A stretch of 64,000 nucleotides of DNA, from positions 4,769,001-4,833,000 of the forward strand of contig NZ_CP096563.1 of assembly GCF_023221595.1 (NCBI RefSeq), in the 5' to 3' direction. Positions 1 to 8,789 of the stretch are shown here, piece after piece. The stretch comes from Rhodococcus qingshengii JCM 15477. Its GTDB lineage: Bacteria; Actinomycetota; Actinomycetes; Mycobacteriales; Mycobacteriaceae. Under the pieces are notes generated by a model, which was not told where the DNA came from, ran no database searches, and saw only the letters and a program-made list of their open reading frames with translations. The position numbers were made by a program, and so were the translations under genes. The first letter of the stretch is position 1; the number at the start of each line of letters is the position of its first letter.

Positions 1-249
1 GTGGTGCACTTCTGGCGTCTACTCGAATCCGGTGATCGGTCGGGTGCCGCCGCTGTGTTCGAACAGATCGAGCCGCTACTGAAGGTCCTCGTCAGTCGCG
101 GACTGCCGTCGACGGTCAAAGCCGGGTTGGAATCTCTCGGCATCGACGCCGGCCTTCCCCGCCGGCCCCTGCTGTCCCTCGACGACAACACCAGGACAGC
201 TTTGTCCGACGCTCTGTCGGTGGCTCGCGGTGTAATCGTCGCGTCGTGA
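1..249 (+). CDS. DapA/N-acetylneuraminate lyase family protein, C-terminal fragment cut by window edge
   Basis: The 82 residues visible match the C-terminal helices of dihydrodipicolinate synthase-type class I aldolases: a KAGLESLG segment, then a proline-rich turn (GLPRRPLLSLDD) and a last helix. The catalytic Lys and Tyr would lie upstream, outside the window. The reading frame is open to base 1 and the GTG there is probably internal, so this is a 5'-partial gene. The substrate cannot be told from this fragment. The next gene begins 59 bases on, on the same strand. Confidence 0.7.
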   Translation: MVHFWRLLESGDRSGAAAVFEQIEPLLKVLVSRGLPSTVKAGLESLGIDAGLPRRPLLSLDDNTRTALSDALSVARGVIVAS

Positions 250-308
250 CCTGACGTGGGAGTGGGTTCCGGCAAGATGGGATGCACACCGACCGAAGGA
301 GGGGCACC

Positions 309-1169
309 ATGTCCGTAGATTCACGGTCTGCGAGGATCGCCGTCACCGGCGCGACCGGTCATATCGGCGGACTGGTGGCCCGGTCGTTGGCCGACGCCGG
401 TGTCCCACAGCGGCTGATCGCACGGTCGGTCAACCGATTACCGCAGCTCCCCGGTGCCGATTCGGCCGAGACCACGTACGGGGATCAGAAGCGCGCTCTC
501 GCGGCTCTGGCCGGAATCGACACCCTCTTCATGGTCTCGGCGGCCGAAAGCGCAGATCGTCTGGATCAGCACCGCACCTTCATCGACGCCGCAGCGGAGG
601 CCGGGGTCAGGCACATCGTGTACACGTCTTTCCTCGGCGCTGCTCCGGACGCGACGTTCACGCTCGCTCGCGATCACTGGGTCACCGAAGAACATATCCG
701 CGCTTCCGGGCTCGCATTCACCTTCCTGCGCGACAGCTTCTACCTCGATTTCCTACCCGCTCTCGCCGGTGAAGACGGTGTGATCCGCGGACCCGCAGGG
801 GACGGTCTCGTCGGCGCGGTAGCGCGCTCCGACATTGCTGCCGTCGCTGTGTCGGTTCTGCAGGATCTGGATTCTCATGTCGGACAGACGTACAACCTGA
901 CCGGACGGGAGGCACTGACGCTCTCCGAGGCCGCGAGCATCATCACCGAAGTCACCGGCAAGCGAACCACGTACGTCGAGGAAACGCTCGAGGAAGCTTA
1001 CGAATCGCGGGCGTCGTACAACGCACCCGCTTGGGAACTCGACGCATGGGTGTCGACGTACACCGCAATCGCGCAGGGTGAATTGGCGCTGATCACGGGC
1101 ACCGTGGAGGACCTTGTCGGCCGGCCTGCGCTCACGCTGCGTGAATTCCTCACAGCAGAAACCGCCTGA
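309..1169 (+). CDS. NmrA/QOR2-like SDR family NAD(P)-binding protein
   Basis: This 286-residue protein is an atypical short-chain dehydrogenase of the NmrA / quinone-oxidoreductase-2 type. It shows an N-terminal Rossmann glycine motif (VTGATGHIGG, residues about 12-21), a MVSAAES strand end near residue 75, the VYTSFLGA segment, and a C-terminal NLTGREALTLSEAA stretch typical of the sugar-epimerase-like SDR group. Proteins of this type bind NAD(P)H as redox sensors or quinone reductases. The start is the ATG at 309 because GAAGGAGGGG lies 5 bases upstream; the frame also opens earlier, at 282, without such a site. Its TGA overlaps the next gene's ATG by one base, so the two are likely co-transcribed. 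The substrate is unknown. Confidence 0.8.
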   Translation: MSVDSRSARIAVTGATGHIGGLVARSLADAGVPQRLIARSVNRLPQLPGADSAETTYGDQKRALAALAGIDTLFMVSAAESADRLDQHRTFIDAAAEAGVRHIVYTSFLGAAPDATFTLARDHWVTEEHIRASGLAFTFLRDSFYLDFLPALAGEDGVIRGPAGDGLVGAVARSDIAAVAVSVLQDLDSHVGQTYNLTGREALTLSEAASIITEVTGKRTTYVEETLEEAYESRASYNAPAWELDAWVSTYTAIAQGELALITGTVEDLVGRPALTLREFLTAETA

Positions 1170-2947
1170 TGCCACCACGCAAAGCAACCACGGCACGCAA
1201 GGCTGCCGCAAAGAAGGCTGCACCCAAGAGGAACACGACCAGAAAGACCGCCCCGAAGAAGACTGTCGCAAAGAAGAGCTCACGCGCGACGATGCCGGAT
1301 GTGCCGACTGCCGGCCCTGGTGAGAGAGTCTGGCTCCTCGACGTTCCCTTTCGGACGCCGGCGCCTGGTGCGCAGTTCGTCAAGAAATGGAAGAGCTACG
1401 CGTGGGTCGGTACGGAGTTGCCCGTAGAACTCGCTCCATTCAAGGCACTCCCCTTCTCTTATCAGCAGTGGGTAGAGGACGACATCAATGACAGCACCGG
1501 TGAACGTCCCGTTGCTGCACCCAAAATTCCTCGGCCCGAGCAGGTTTCGGGGGCTGCAGCCGTCGTCGATGCCGCTCGCGCCGGCAAACGCGGATTTCTG
1601 TTGGCAGACAATGCAGGCCTGGGTAAGACGCTGATCGCAGTGATGTCTGCCAAGACGATTGCCGAGGAGCGCGGCGAAACCAACATCCTCGTCCTCGTCG
1701 ATCGACCCGCACAGATCACCATTCCGCATTGGCGCTATTCCATCGCCTCGGTGGGCGACGGTGGATTCCGCTGGTTGATCATGTCGCCTGACCAATTGAA
1801 GAAGCTGATCGCGCGAAACGGCCGCCCCAAGTACACGTTCGGTGTGGTGATTGCCGACGAGGCCCAGCTGTACAGCAACGACACACAGCGCACGGCGGCA
1901 TTCGAGAAGGTCGCGCGCTTTTCGAATGCTCACGAGCAAGCGCCGTTCGTCCTGTCCGTGACGGCAACACCGGGACACACGCCGGCCGACCAGCGTTACC
2001 TGGCACCGCTTTTCGCGCAGCTGCATTCAGAACCTTCGGAGTACTGGTCCGACCTGGGCGCCAGGCTGGTCGAGTCCGGCCTTCCGCTGGACAAGTCCTA
2101 CGGGAAGTGGACGTGGAGCGCAGAGGCGAAGGAATCACCTACGCTGCAATCTCGCGCGCTCGAGACCGTGCGTGGGTGGATGTCGAACAGCAAACCGCCC
2201 TTGATGATTCATCGACCGACTCCGTGGGGACCTGTTCCGCTCGACGGTATGCCGATCGACCTCACCCATGCCCAGCGCGCCGAGTACGAGACGGAGTGGG
2301 CCGAGTACGCCTACGAAATGGGATTGGCCCGCAAGAGTCGCAACATCGCGCGCGGCCGTGCGCTGGTTCTGCGCTACCGACAGAAAGCGGGCATGATCCG
2401 CGCCGAGTCGACGGCCCAGTGGGCGCAGGCGCAGGTCAAGGCAGGCAAGCAGGTGTTGGTGGCCGTCGAATTCGTCTCCACGGCAGGTGATCCACTGGTC
2501 GAGATGATCGAAGACGCCGGGATCTCGGTGGCAAAACTGTTCGGTGCGGTGCCGGACAAGGAGGGTCAACGTCTGCGGTTTCAACGCGGGGACGCACCGG
2601 TCATCGTCTTCAATGTCACGACCTCGATCTCGCTCCATGCCAACGAAGCACTCCCGGACGGCACTCACGCGTCCCCGTTGCCACGGACGGGAATCTTTCA
2701 TCAACCGCGATACTCAGGGATCGCGGCAGAACAGACGTTCGGTCGGTCGCATCGCGACTACCAGACGTGCCCGTGGGTCATACCCTTCGGCGTGGGCACC
2801 AAGGAAGAGGACGTCGCCACGGTCATGTTGCGCAATCTCAATTCGGTCACAGGTCTGAAAGGTGGTGATCGATCCGGTCTGCGGTCGCTGTCCGAACTGC
2901 TCGGCGTCGAGTGGCTAGAGCCTGATGTCTTGACCTCGGAGGGTTGA
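1169..2947 (+). CDS. SF2 (SNF2-like) helicase with lysine/alanine-rich N-terminal tail
   Basis: This 592-residue protein is a superfamily 2 DNA-dependent ATPase. Walker A is DNAGLGKT (147-154), Walker B is IADEAQ (about 228-233), motif III is SVTATPGHT (263-271), and motif VI is in EQTFGRSHRDYQ (521-532). Residues 1-40 are almost all Lys, Arg, Ala, Thr and Pro (AKKAAPKR-type repeats), like the tails of mycobacterial HupB or histone H1, which suggests non-specific DNA binding. The layout resembles single-protein SNF2-like helicases common in actinophages, but no phage genes are nearby. Its ATG overlaps the stop of the SDR gene by one base. The in vivo role is unknown; it could be a DNA repair or remodelling enzyme. 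Confidence 0.8.
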   Translation: MPPRKATTARKAAAKKAAPKRNTTRKTAPKKTVAKKSSRATMPDVPTAGPGERVWLLDVPFRTPAPGAQFVKKWKSYAWVGTELPVELAPFKALPFSYQQWVEDDINDSTGERPVAAPKIPRPEQVSGAAAVVDAARAGKRGFLLADNAGLGKTLIAVMSAKTIAEERGETNILVLVDRPAQITIPHWRYSIASVGDGGFRWLIMSPDQLKKLIARNGRPKYTFGVVIADEAQLYSNDTQRTAAFEKVARFSNAHEQAPFVLSVTATPGHTPADQRYLAPLFAQLHSEPSEYWSDLGARLVESGLPLDKSYGKWTWSAEAKESPTLQSRALETVRGWMSNSKPPLMIHRPTPWGPVPLDGMPIDLTHAQRAEYETEWAEYAYEMGLARKSRNIARGRALVLRYRQKAGMIRAESTAQWAQAQVKAGKQVLVAVEFVSTAGDPLVEMIEDAGISVAKLFGAVPDKEGQRLRFQRGDAPVIVFNVTTSISLHANEALPDGTHASPLPRTGIFHQPRYSGIAAEQTFGRSHRDYQTCPWVIPFGVGTKEEDVATVMLRNLNSVTGLKGGDRSGLRSLSELLGVEWLEPDVLTSEG

Positions 2948-3146
2948 TCTTCCAACGACCGTCCAACGCGCACAAACGAACGGTTTCGGCGGTATGCCCC
3001 AATTCTACTCCACCAAAACCGAATTCGGCTGACCGCTTCATTCCTTTCGGGACCTTGGGACTCAGGTATCTGTGACCAGACGTGGCAGACTCTTTCGAGT
3101 CGAGGTGCACCAGCCTCGAAACAGTGCCGAGAATGCGAGGGGTCCG

Positions 3147-3623
3147 ATGCGCAATATCTACCGGTCATTGATGCGCAATGTCGGCCGTACACAATGGTTC
3201 TCGGATCTCGGCAAGGATCTGGTTCCGCTCGATCGAGCAGTGCAGAGAGTGTCGGGAGGCAAGCTCTCGCTGGTCGGAGAGAACACCGTGACTCAGCTAC
3301 TGCTCACCACGACGGGCCGTAAGACCGGCCGTTCTCGAACCACGCCACTCCTGTACGCACCCGACGGCGATGCGTTTGTCGTCGTCGGTTCGAACTGGGG
3401 GCAGGATACGCATCCAGCATGGACACTCAATTTGATGGCAAACCCCACCGCGATCGTGACAGTGAAGGGCGTCGAAATACCGGTCGGTGCGAGTCTGGCG
3501 GAGGGCGCCACGCGTAAGAAGCTGTGGGAGCTCGCGACCACCACGTGGCCGCCGTACGAAACCTACGCCGATCGAGCATTCGGGCGCCAGATCCGCGTAT
3601 TTCGACTCCAACCTGTCAAATAA
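3147..3623 (+). CDS. Deazaflavin (F420)-dependent nitroreductase family protein
   Basis: This 158-residue protein belongs to the Ddn-like split beta-barrel family that uses F420H2 to reduce quinones or nitro compounds. Diagnostic segments are LLLTTTGRKTGRSRTTPLLY (residues about 50-69), the family F420-phosphate-binding region, VVGSNWGQDTHPAWTLNL and the AFGRQIRVFRL C-terminus. The ATG at 3147 was chosen because GCGAGGGG lies just before it and the family motif starts at the expected distance. The frame extends back to 3072, but that extension has no family similarity. The protein is likely cytoplasmic or membrane-peripheral. It stands alone on the plus strand, with 199 bases of non-coding sequence upstream. 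Confidence 0.85.
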   Translation: MRNIYRSLMRNVGRTQWFSDLGKDLVPLDRAVQRVSGGKLSLVGENTVTQLLLTTTGRKTGRSRTTPLLYAPDGDAFVVVGSNWGQDTHPAWTLNLMANPTAIVTVKGVEIPVGASLAEGATRKKLWELATTTWPPYETYADRAFGRQIRVFRLQPVK

Positions 3624-3680
3624 CTGCTGCCGGGCGCAGGATGGGAAGGACCACCCTGCCGAGCTCAGGAGCATTCGCGA

Positions 3681-4460
3681 ATGTCCACAGCACTGACTCA
3701 CGCAGAAGACACACAGATCACAGCTTCCAACGGGCGGATCGCACTGGAGCCGAACCCCCGCCGAATTCGAGCCTTCTTCGCTGGTCACGCCGTCGCAGAC
3801 ACCACTCGTTCGGTATACCTTTTCGAACGCGGCCGCCTGCCGATGTACTACATCCCCCTCGCGGACGTTCGTACCGAATTCCTCGTCCCGACGTCGACGA
3901 CCACCCATTGCCCGTGGAAAGGTGACGCCACCTATTGGACGATCGAGATCGGGGATCGCCGGGCCGAGGACGCCGTCTGGACCTACCCTGAACAGTTCGA
4001 CGGTTCCCTGGATCTGAGTGAGTACGTCGCATTCTATTGGGATCGCATGGACGCCTGGTACGAGGAGGATCAACAGGTCTTTGTCCACGCCCGCGATCCA
4101 TACGTACGTATCGACGCACTCCCCTCGTCCCGCCACGTCCGGGTTTTTGTCGGCGACGTACTGGTCGCCGAGACGAGACGACCCAGACTGCTCTTCGAAA
4201 CCGGACTGCCCACGCGGTACTACATTCCGAGAATCGACGTTCACAGCGAGTACTTTGCGCTGTCCCCGACCACCACGGCCTGCCCCTACAAGGGCACTGC
4301 GTCGTATCTGTCGTTCACCGGCACAACCGAACTCGCTCCGATCGAGGATCTGGCGTGGTTCTATCCGTTCACTACCGCCGAAGCGTCCGGGATCGACGAC
4401 CACGTGTCGTTCTATCCCGAACGCGTCGGCAAGATCCTGGTGGACGGTGCCGAAATCTGA
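3681..4460 (+). CDS. Tandem DUF427 domain protein
   Basis: This 259-residue protein has two copies of the DUF427 fold. The first spans about residues 20-125 (VYLFERGRLPMYYIPLADV, then TTTTHCPWKGDATYW) and the second about residues 130-250 (LFETGLPTRYYIPRIDV, then TTTACPYKGTASYL). Each copy carries the family's C-P-x-K-G motif and the ending VxFY.xRV. DUF427 proteins are small cytoplasmic beta-rich proteins of unknown function, frequent in actinobacteria. Duplicated forms are common. The ATG at 3681 fits the domain start. It lies 57 bases after the nitroreductase gene on the same strand and converges with the MFS gene. Confidence 0.85.
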   Translation: MSTALTHAEDTQITASNGRIALEPNPRRIRAFFAGHAVADTTRSVYLFERGRLPMYYIPLADVRTEFLVPTSTTTHCPWKGDATYWTIEIGDRRAEDAVWTYPEQFDGSLDLSEYVAFYWDRMDAWYEEDQQVFVHARDPYVRIDALPSSRHVRVFVGDVLVAETRRPRLLFETGLPTRYYIPRIDVHSEYFALSPTTTACPYKGTASYLSFTGTTELAPIEDLAWFYPFTTAEASGIDDHVSFYPERVGKILVDGAEI

Positions 4461-4490
4461 AAGGTGCTGGAGCCGAGAAGGTGTGGGTGC

Positions 4491-5723
4491 CTACCCCACT
4501 GCAACAGGGGATTCCGGGATTCGCAGTTCAGCCGTCTCCAGTCGGCGATCATGCACCCACACCATCGCCGTTGCAACGGAGAAGACCAACCCGGCGATGC
4601 ATACTCCGTTCCAGCCGTACGACTTCCACACCACTGACCCCACCGCCGAGCCCACGGCAGCACCGACGAAGTAGGTGGTCATGTACACGGAATTCACACG
4701 CGAACGCGCTTCGGGGACAAGGGCGTAGATCACGTTCTGGTTGCTGACGTGCACTCCCTGCAGCGCGAGGTCGGCAAGGACGATGGCAACGAGAAACCAC
4801 ACCACGTGGGTGGCACCGGCGACAAAGGGAAGCCACGACACCAAGAGAATCGCGATGGCGCCGCCGGTCGCCAGCTGACCCAATCCCCGATCGGCCAGCC
4901 TGCCCGCCACCGTCGCCATCAAAGCTCCCGCCACACCGAGTAGTCCGACCAAGCCGATTTGAGTGTCGCTGTAGCCGAATTCGCCGGACAGAAGAAAGGC
5001 CATTGTCGTGAAGACGGTGCTGACAGCAGCAAAAGCCAGTCCGCCCATGGCCGATCGGGTTCTCAGGCGCGGCAAGGTCGCAGCCAACTTCCCTACCGAA
5101 GCGAGCGTTGCGCGGTAGCTTGCCTTCGGGCGATCTGCGGAATCGGAAGGCAGAGATCGCCACAATGCCACGGCCATCACCACCATCAGTACCGCCGCAA
5201 CCTTGTATACCGTCGACCAACCTCCCAGTCCGGAGAGGACGCCGGCAACGCTGCGCGCCAGCAGGATTCCGATCAGCAGTCCGCTCATGATCGTGCCGAC
5301 CACCTGACCGGACCTCTCAGGTTCGGCCAGTGAGGCGGCAAACGGAATGAGCACCTGGGCGGCGACCGAAAAGACTCCAGCGACAGCGATTCCCACTGCC
5401 AGCGTGGCAAAGTTGGGCGCAAATCCGCTGACCGCTTGACCGGTCGCCGCCAGCAGCATGAGCCCTACCGTCAGCTTGCGTCGGTCCACCATGTCGCCCA
5501 CCGGAACCAGAAGTATCAATCCGAGTGCATACGCGACCTGCGCGATGGTCACCGTCGCGGCCGCTGCGGAGGCCGACACATTCAGGTGATCTGCGATGGA
5601 ATCGAGGAGTGGCTGGTTGAAATAGTTACCGCCCGCGCACAGGCCCGTCGCCGCAGCCATCAGCAGCACTATCGGTAGTCCGAGCCTCGGACGCGCGTCG
5701 CTTGAAATCATGTCGTCAAGCAT
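4491..5723 (-). CDS. MFS transporter, DHA1-type drug/metabolite exporter
   Basis: This 410-residue protein has about twelve hydrophobic segments. It carries the MFS loop 2-3 signature VGDMVDRRK (near residue 77) and a similar GRLADRGLG after helix 8. Such proteins are proton-driven exporters in the cytoplasmic membrane. The gene is divergent from a LysR regulator across a 72-base spacer with a strong inverted repeat, so it is probably the regulator's target. The ATG at 5723 has AGGCGG close upstream; an in-frame ATG at 5711 is an alternative. The exported compound cannot be told. Confidence 0.85.
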   Translation of the reverse strand: MLDDMISSDARPRLGLPIVLLMAAATGLCAGGNYFNQPLLDSIADHLNVSASAAAATVTIAQVAYALGLILLVPVGDMVDRRKLTVGLMLLAATGQAVSGFAPNFATLAVGIAVAGVFSVAAQVLIPFAASLAEPERSGQVVGTIMSGLLIGILLARSVAGVLSGLGGWSTVYKVAAVLMVVMAVALWRSLPSDSADRPKASYRATLASVGKLAATLPRLRTRSAMGGLAFAAVSTVFTTMAFLLSGEFGYSDTQIGLVGLLGVAGALMATVAGRLADRGLGQLATGGAIAILLVSWLPFVAGATHVVWFLVAIVLADLALQGVHVSNQNVIYALVPEARSRVNSVYMTTYFVGAAVGSAVGSVVWKSYGWNGVCIAGLVFSVATAMVWVHDRRLETAELRIPESPVAVG

Positions 5724-5751
5724 GACCGCCTACACCGACGCGCGTCCAATA

Positions 5752-5788
5752 GATAGATATGCATAATCTATCTCCAGAAACGATAGAT
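5752..5788. promoter_or_regulatory. LysR-type operator between divergent MFS and lysR genes
   Basis: A perfect inverted repeat GATAGAT (5752-5758) / ATCTATC (5766-5772), with spacer ATGCATA, fits a LysR recognition site with dyad symmetry. A third half-site GATAGAT lies at 5782-5788, seven bases before the lysR start codon. Both start codons are within 50 bases. This arrangement suggests autorepression of lysR and ligand-dependent activation of the transporter gene. Confidence 0.65.
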
Positions 5789-5795
5789 TGGTGCA

Positions 5796-6671
5796 ATGGA
5801 ACTACGCCACATCCGCTACGCCCTGGCAGTCGCGGAAGACAGACACTTCAGCCGAGCAGCGTCGCGGTTGCACGTTTCCCAGTCCGCCTTGAGTGCCCAG
5901 ATCAGAGACCTCGAAAAGGAACTGGGAGTCGAATTGTTCAACCGGAACAGCCGAAACGTCGGCCTGACTGCTGCAGGCGAGGTTTTTGTCGCCCGCTCCC
6001 GCGAGGTACTCGGCGCCGTGTCGAGACTCGTCAGTGATGTCTCCGCACGGAGCAACGAGCAAGTGCGGTTGACGGTCGGCACCATCACCTCGGCGGGGCG
6101 CGTCGACGTCGGCCGCGCGCTGGCAGATCTGACACGGCGCCACCCTGCAATCAACATCACCGCGCGACCGTACGGCAGTGAAGTAGTTATCGAGGGAGTC
6201 CGGTCCGGTGCAATCGACGTCGGCATTGTCGGATTGGCCGCAGGTCGCCTACCCAAGAGCTTTGCCGCCGCACCGCTGTGGAGTGAACCCACCGCAGCGT
6301 TCGTTGCTCCTGACCATCCCTTTGCCCAGGCTTCGTCGATCAGGCTCGAAGACCTACGCGATCACACTCTCGTGGACTTCGCCTCCGGCAGCGAGGCCCG
6401 TGTCCAAACCGACCAAGCCTTCGCCGAATCACAGGTCCCTCGGGGAAAAACACTTGAAGCCAACTCGGTAGACCTGATCTGTTCACTGACCGCCAACGGC
6501 CTGGGCGTAGGTTTGCTCCCCCAGTCCATGAGCGCCCTGCACCCCGAATTGGTCTGTATTCCGATCACCGATGCGCCGCATCGGATCGTCCACGCAATCA
6601 CCGAACCCACCCATTCGTCGGCGCTCGCCCGCGAGTTCGTCGAACTACTCGCAGCGCAGTTCGCTACTTGA
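5796..6671 (+). CDS. LysR-family transcriptional regulator
   Basis: This 291-residue protein has the LysR winged helix at residues 1-60 (MELRHIRYALAVAEDRHFSR, then AASRLHVSQSALSAQIRDLE), a linker helix, and a periplasmic-binding-like effector domain from about residue 88 (RLTVGTITS) to the end. The gene is divergent from the MFS exporter and the shared spacer contains a GATAGAT/ATCTATC dyad. It very likely senses a substrate or inducer of that transporter. The ATG at 5796 places the HTH at the canonical distance. Its 3' end overlaps the convergent glycosylase gene by eight bases. Confidence 0.92.
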   Translation: MELRHIRYALAVAEDRHFSRAASRLHVSQSALSAQIRDLEKELGVELFNRNSRNVGLTAAGEVFVARSREVLGAVSRLVSDVSARSNEQVRLTVGTITSAGRVDVGRALADLTRRHPAINITARPYGSEVVIEGVRSGAIDVGIVGLAAGRLPKSFAAAPLWSEPTAAFVAPDHPFAQASSIRLEDLRDHTLVDFASGSEARVQTDQAFAESQVPRGKTLEANSVDLICSLTANGLGVGLLPQSMSALHPELVCIPITDAPHRIVHAITEPTHSSALAREFVELLAAQFAT

Positions 6672-7530
6672 GCAGTTTCGACATTCGCCTGTCCGCCAAC
6701 GGTTTACCGCCGGTCTGGCACGTCGCGCAGTATTGAAAAGAGCGCTCCGCGAACGACACTTCGCGTACGACGTCACCGCATACCGGGCACGGAAGTCCGG
6801 TACGAGCATGCACTCGCATCCCCGAGCGTTTCTCACCCTTGAGCCGGGCCGCGTCCTGACCTTCCGAACGCTCGATCGCGTCGGCCAGCGTGGATCGCAT
6901 CACGGCATACAGCGTCGAAATCTGATCCGGCGTCAGCCGCGACGAGGTCGCGAAAGGCGAGAGTTTCGCGGTGTGGAGGATCTCGTCCGAGTAGGCGTTC
7001 CCGATACCGGCGATCAACGACTGCTCGACTATCGAGTTCTTGATCCGCGCCGACGTTCCGCCCAGAATCTGTGCGAACTCGGCTTCGGTCACAGCCATCG
7101 CGTCCGGCCCCAACCGGGCGATGCCCGGAACCTCCTGCGGATCGTTCACGACCCAGACGGCGAGGCGTTTCTTGGTACCGGCTTCGGTGAGATCGAATGC
7201 CGGCGTCAACCCTTCGGGTGTGAAGAAATGAACGCGCAGCGCCAACGGCCCCTTCCCCGGCTTCGGCGGCGTCGCCGATGGATTGTCCAGCCAGCGCATC
7301 CAGCCGGCACGGGAGAGATGCGTGACCAACCACAACCCGTCGCAATCCAGAGCCAGATGCTTCCCGAAGCGGGCGGCGCCCGTGACGTCACGCCCCTGCA
7401 GAGCAGTGATCGGCGGATCGAAGGTCTTGAGCACACTCAATGCAGCGATGTCGACGCGTCCCACCACTGCGCCGACCGCGTGCTGACGAAGGAACCCTGC
7501 CAGCGCTTCCACCTCGGGTAGTTCAGGCAT
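6664..7530 (-). CDS. Fpg/Nei family DNA glycosylase (bifunctional AP lyase)
   Basis: This 288-residue base-excision repair enzyme begins MPELPEVE, giving the N-terminal Pro2 nucleophile and Glu3 of the Fpg/Nei family. It has a conserved Lys57 in RFGKHLAL, the helix-two-turn-helix region at about 175-192 (GIGNAYSDEILHTAKL), and a C-terminal zinc finger with Cys248, Cys251, Cys268 and Cys271, ending KPLADRRMSK. The family removes oxidised purines or pyrimidines and cleaves the strand. The GGKPLADRR ending deviates from the Fpg RTT(F/Y)YC finger and is nearer to actinobacterial Nei-like proteins, so 8-oxoG specificity is not certain. Confidence 0.9.
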   Translation of the reverse strand: MPELPEVEALAGFLRQHAVGAVVGRVDIAALSVLKTFDPPITALQGRDVTGAARFGKHLALDCDGLWLVTHLSRAGWMRWLDNPSATPPKPGKGPLALRVHFFTPEGLTPAFDLTEAGTKKRLAVWVVNDPQEVPGIARLGPDAMAVTEAEFAQILGGTSARIKNSIVEQSLIAGIGNAYSDEILHTAKLSPFATSSRLTPDQISTLYAVMRSTLADAIERSEGQDAARLKGEKRSGMRVHARTGLPCPVCGDVVREVSFAERSFQYCATCQTGGKPLADRRMSKLLK

Positions 7531-7570
7531 GGCAACAGACTAACGCCGACCACGGACACTCACAGCGCGC

Positions 7571-8746
7571 TCAGTCCGTTTCCGTCTGCAGCACCACCGA
7601 ATGCCCACCGCGTGCCTTCGCGGAGTACATCGCCCGATCCGCTCGCCGCAGCAGAGTCGGGTAGGCGACCAGCGCATCATCCGCTGATTCGAAAGGCCCT
7701 GCAATCTTCGCGATTCCGACGCTCGTCGCCACCTCGGGATGATCGGGCGAGGTGATCGTCGAACGGAGTAGCTCATGTTCGAGTCGATGGAACGAGTGTT
7801 GATCGACCGAATCGACGATGACGAACTCGTCGCCGCCTATCCGTGCGATCAAGGCCGCCGGGCCGGCGCATTCGACCAGCCTCGATCCGACTTTTTCGAT
7901 CACAGCGTCACCGACGGTATGTCCGTACTCGTCGTTGATGGCCTTGAATCGATTGATGTCGACGGCGGCGACTACCAAGAGCGCCGAGTGCGTGTACGAC
8001 CGCTCCAGCAACAGTCGTACTTCGTCGGCCAGTCCCCTCCTGTTGAGCAGTCCCGTCAGTGGGTCCAATTGCGAGTTCAACGCGTCGGTGCCGAGGATCG
8101 AGAAAATGAACTGACAGGCAAAGGGAATCACGTAGATTGCCGCGCCGACCAGTACTACCAACGCGACCAGAACCGGAACATCCACATCGTTTTCGACCAC
8201 GGCCGTACGTGTCACGATGCCGATGACCACGACGAATACCCACAACATGTGAAGGCTCTGCATTCGAGCATTGTGGAAGAACGCGATGTATCCGCCGATC
8301 ACCGAGAACATCACGGCGTGTGCCAGTGCTGCAAGTGGATTGGAGTACAGCAGCATTGCGGCCGCTATTCCCACTTCCGAGTAGAGCACAAAGGCGTAAG
8401 ACCAGGAACGGGAGAGATTGCGCCTCGTCGAGAGGGCGACGGCCATCATCACGGTTATGACCATGATGACTGCGTTCGCGGTGCGCGCGTGCGCAGTGGT
8501 CGGTCCCTGTGGACTGAAGCGAGTGAGGAACATGATCACGGTGACCAGCACCAACGAGCAGACGACGAGAAACCGCGAGGCGACGGTCAACCCTTTGTCC
8601 GCGAGATAGCGATTGAAGGTGTCGAATTGGTCCGGACGCCGATACCAATCGACAAGTTGAGAAGAGATCAGCCGGAACGCGGGACCCGAGAGCGGTCGTC
8701 GAGACGCCACGGCGTCCGAACGCTCAACACTCTCGGCAGATTCCAT
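7571..8746 (-). CDS. Membrane GGDEF diguanylate cyclase (paralogue 1)
   Basis: This 391-residue protein has about six membrane helices (residues 58-215) and a C-terminal GGDEF domain (225-391). The domain starts DPLTGLLNRRGL and has an intact GGDEF at 304-308, so it should make c-di-GMP from two GTP. No RxxD inhibitory site is seen before the GGDEF motif (the segment reads AGPAALIARI), so classic product feedback is not expected. The N-terminal segment WYRRPDQFDTFNRYLA and the membrane region closely match the next gene upstream, so the two are tandem paralogues. The membrane part probably senses a signal, but no known sensor domain is recognisable. Confidence 0.9.
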   Translation of the reverse strand: MESAESVERSDAVASRRPLSGPAFRLISSQLVDWYRRPDQFDTFNRYLADKGLTVASRFLVVCSLVLVTVIMFLTRFSPQGPTTAHARTANAVIMVITVMMAVALSTRRNLSRSWSYAFVLYSEVGIAAAMLLYSNPLAALAHAVMFSVIGGYIAFFHNARMQSLHMLWVFVVVIGIVTRTAVVENDVDVPVLVALVVLVGAAIYVIPFACQFIFSILGTDALNSQLDPLTGLLNRRGLADEVRLLLERSYTHSALLVVAAVDINRFKAINDEYGHTVGDAVIEKVGSRLVECAGPAALIARIGGDEFVIVDSVDQHSFHRLEHELLRSTITSPDHPEVATSVGIAKIAGPFESADDALVAYPTLLRRADRAMYSAKARGGHSVVLQTETD

Positions 8747-8789
8747 AGGGTCAGAATAATCCAGTCAACTCCCCGCAATCAGACAATTT

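Noticed and set aside
2948..3146. Possible terminator or small gene between the helicase and nitroreductase genes.
   Set aside because: Only a loose CGGTTT...AAACCG pairing is seen, with no strong stem and no coding signal.
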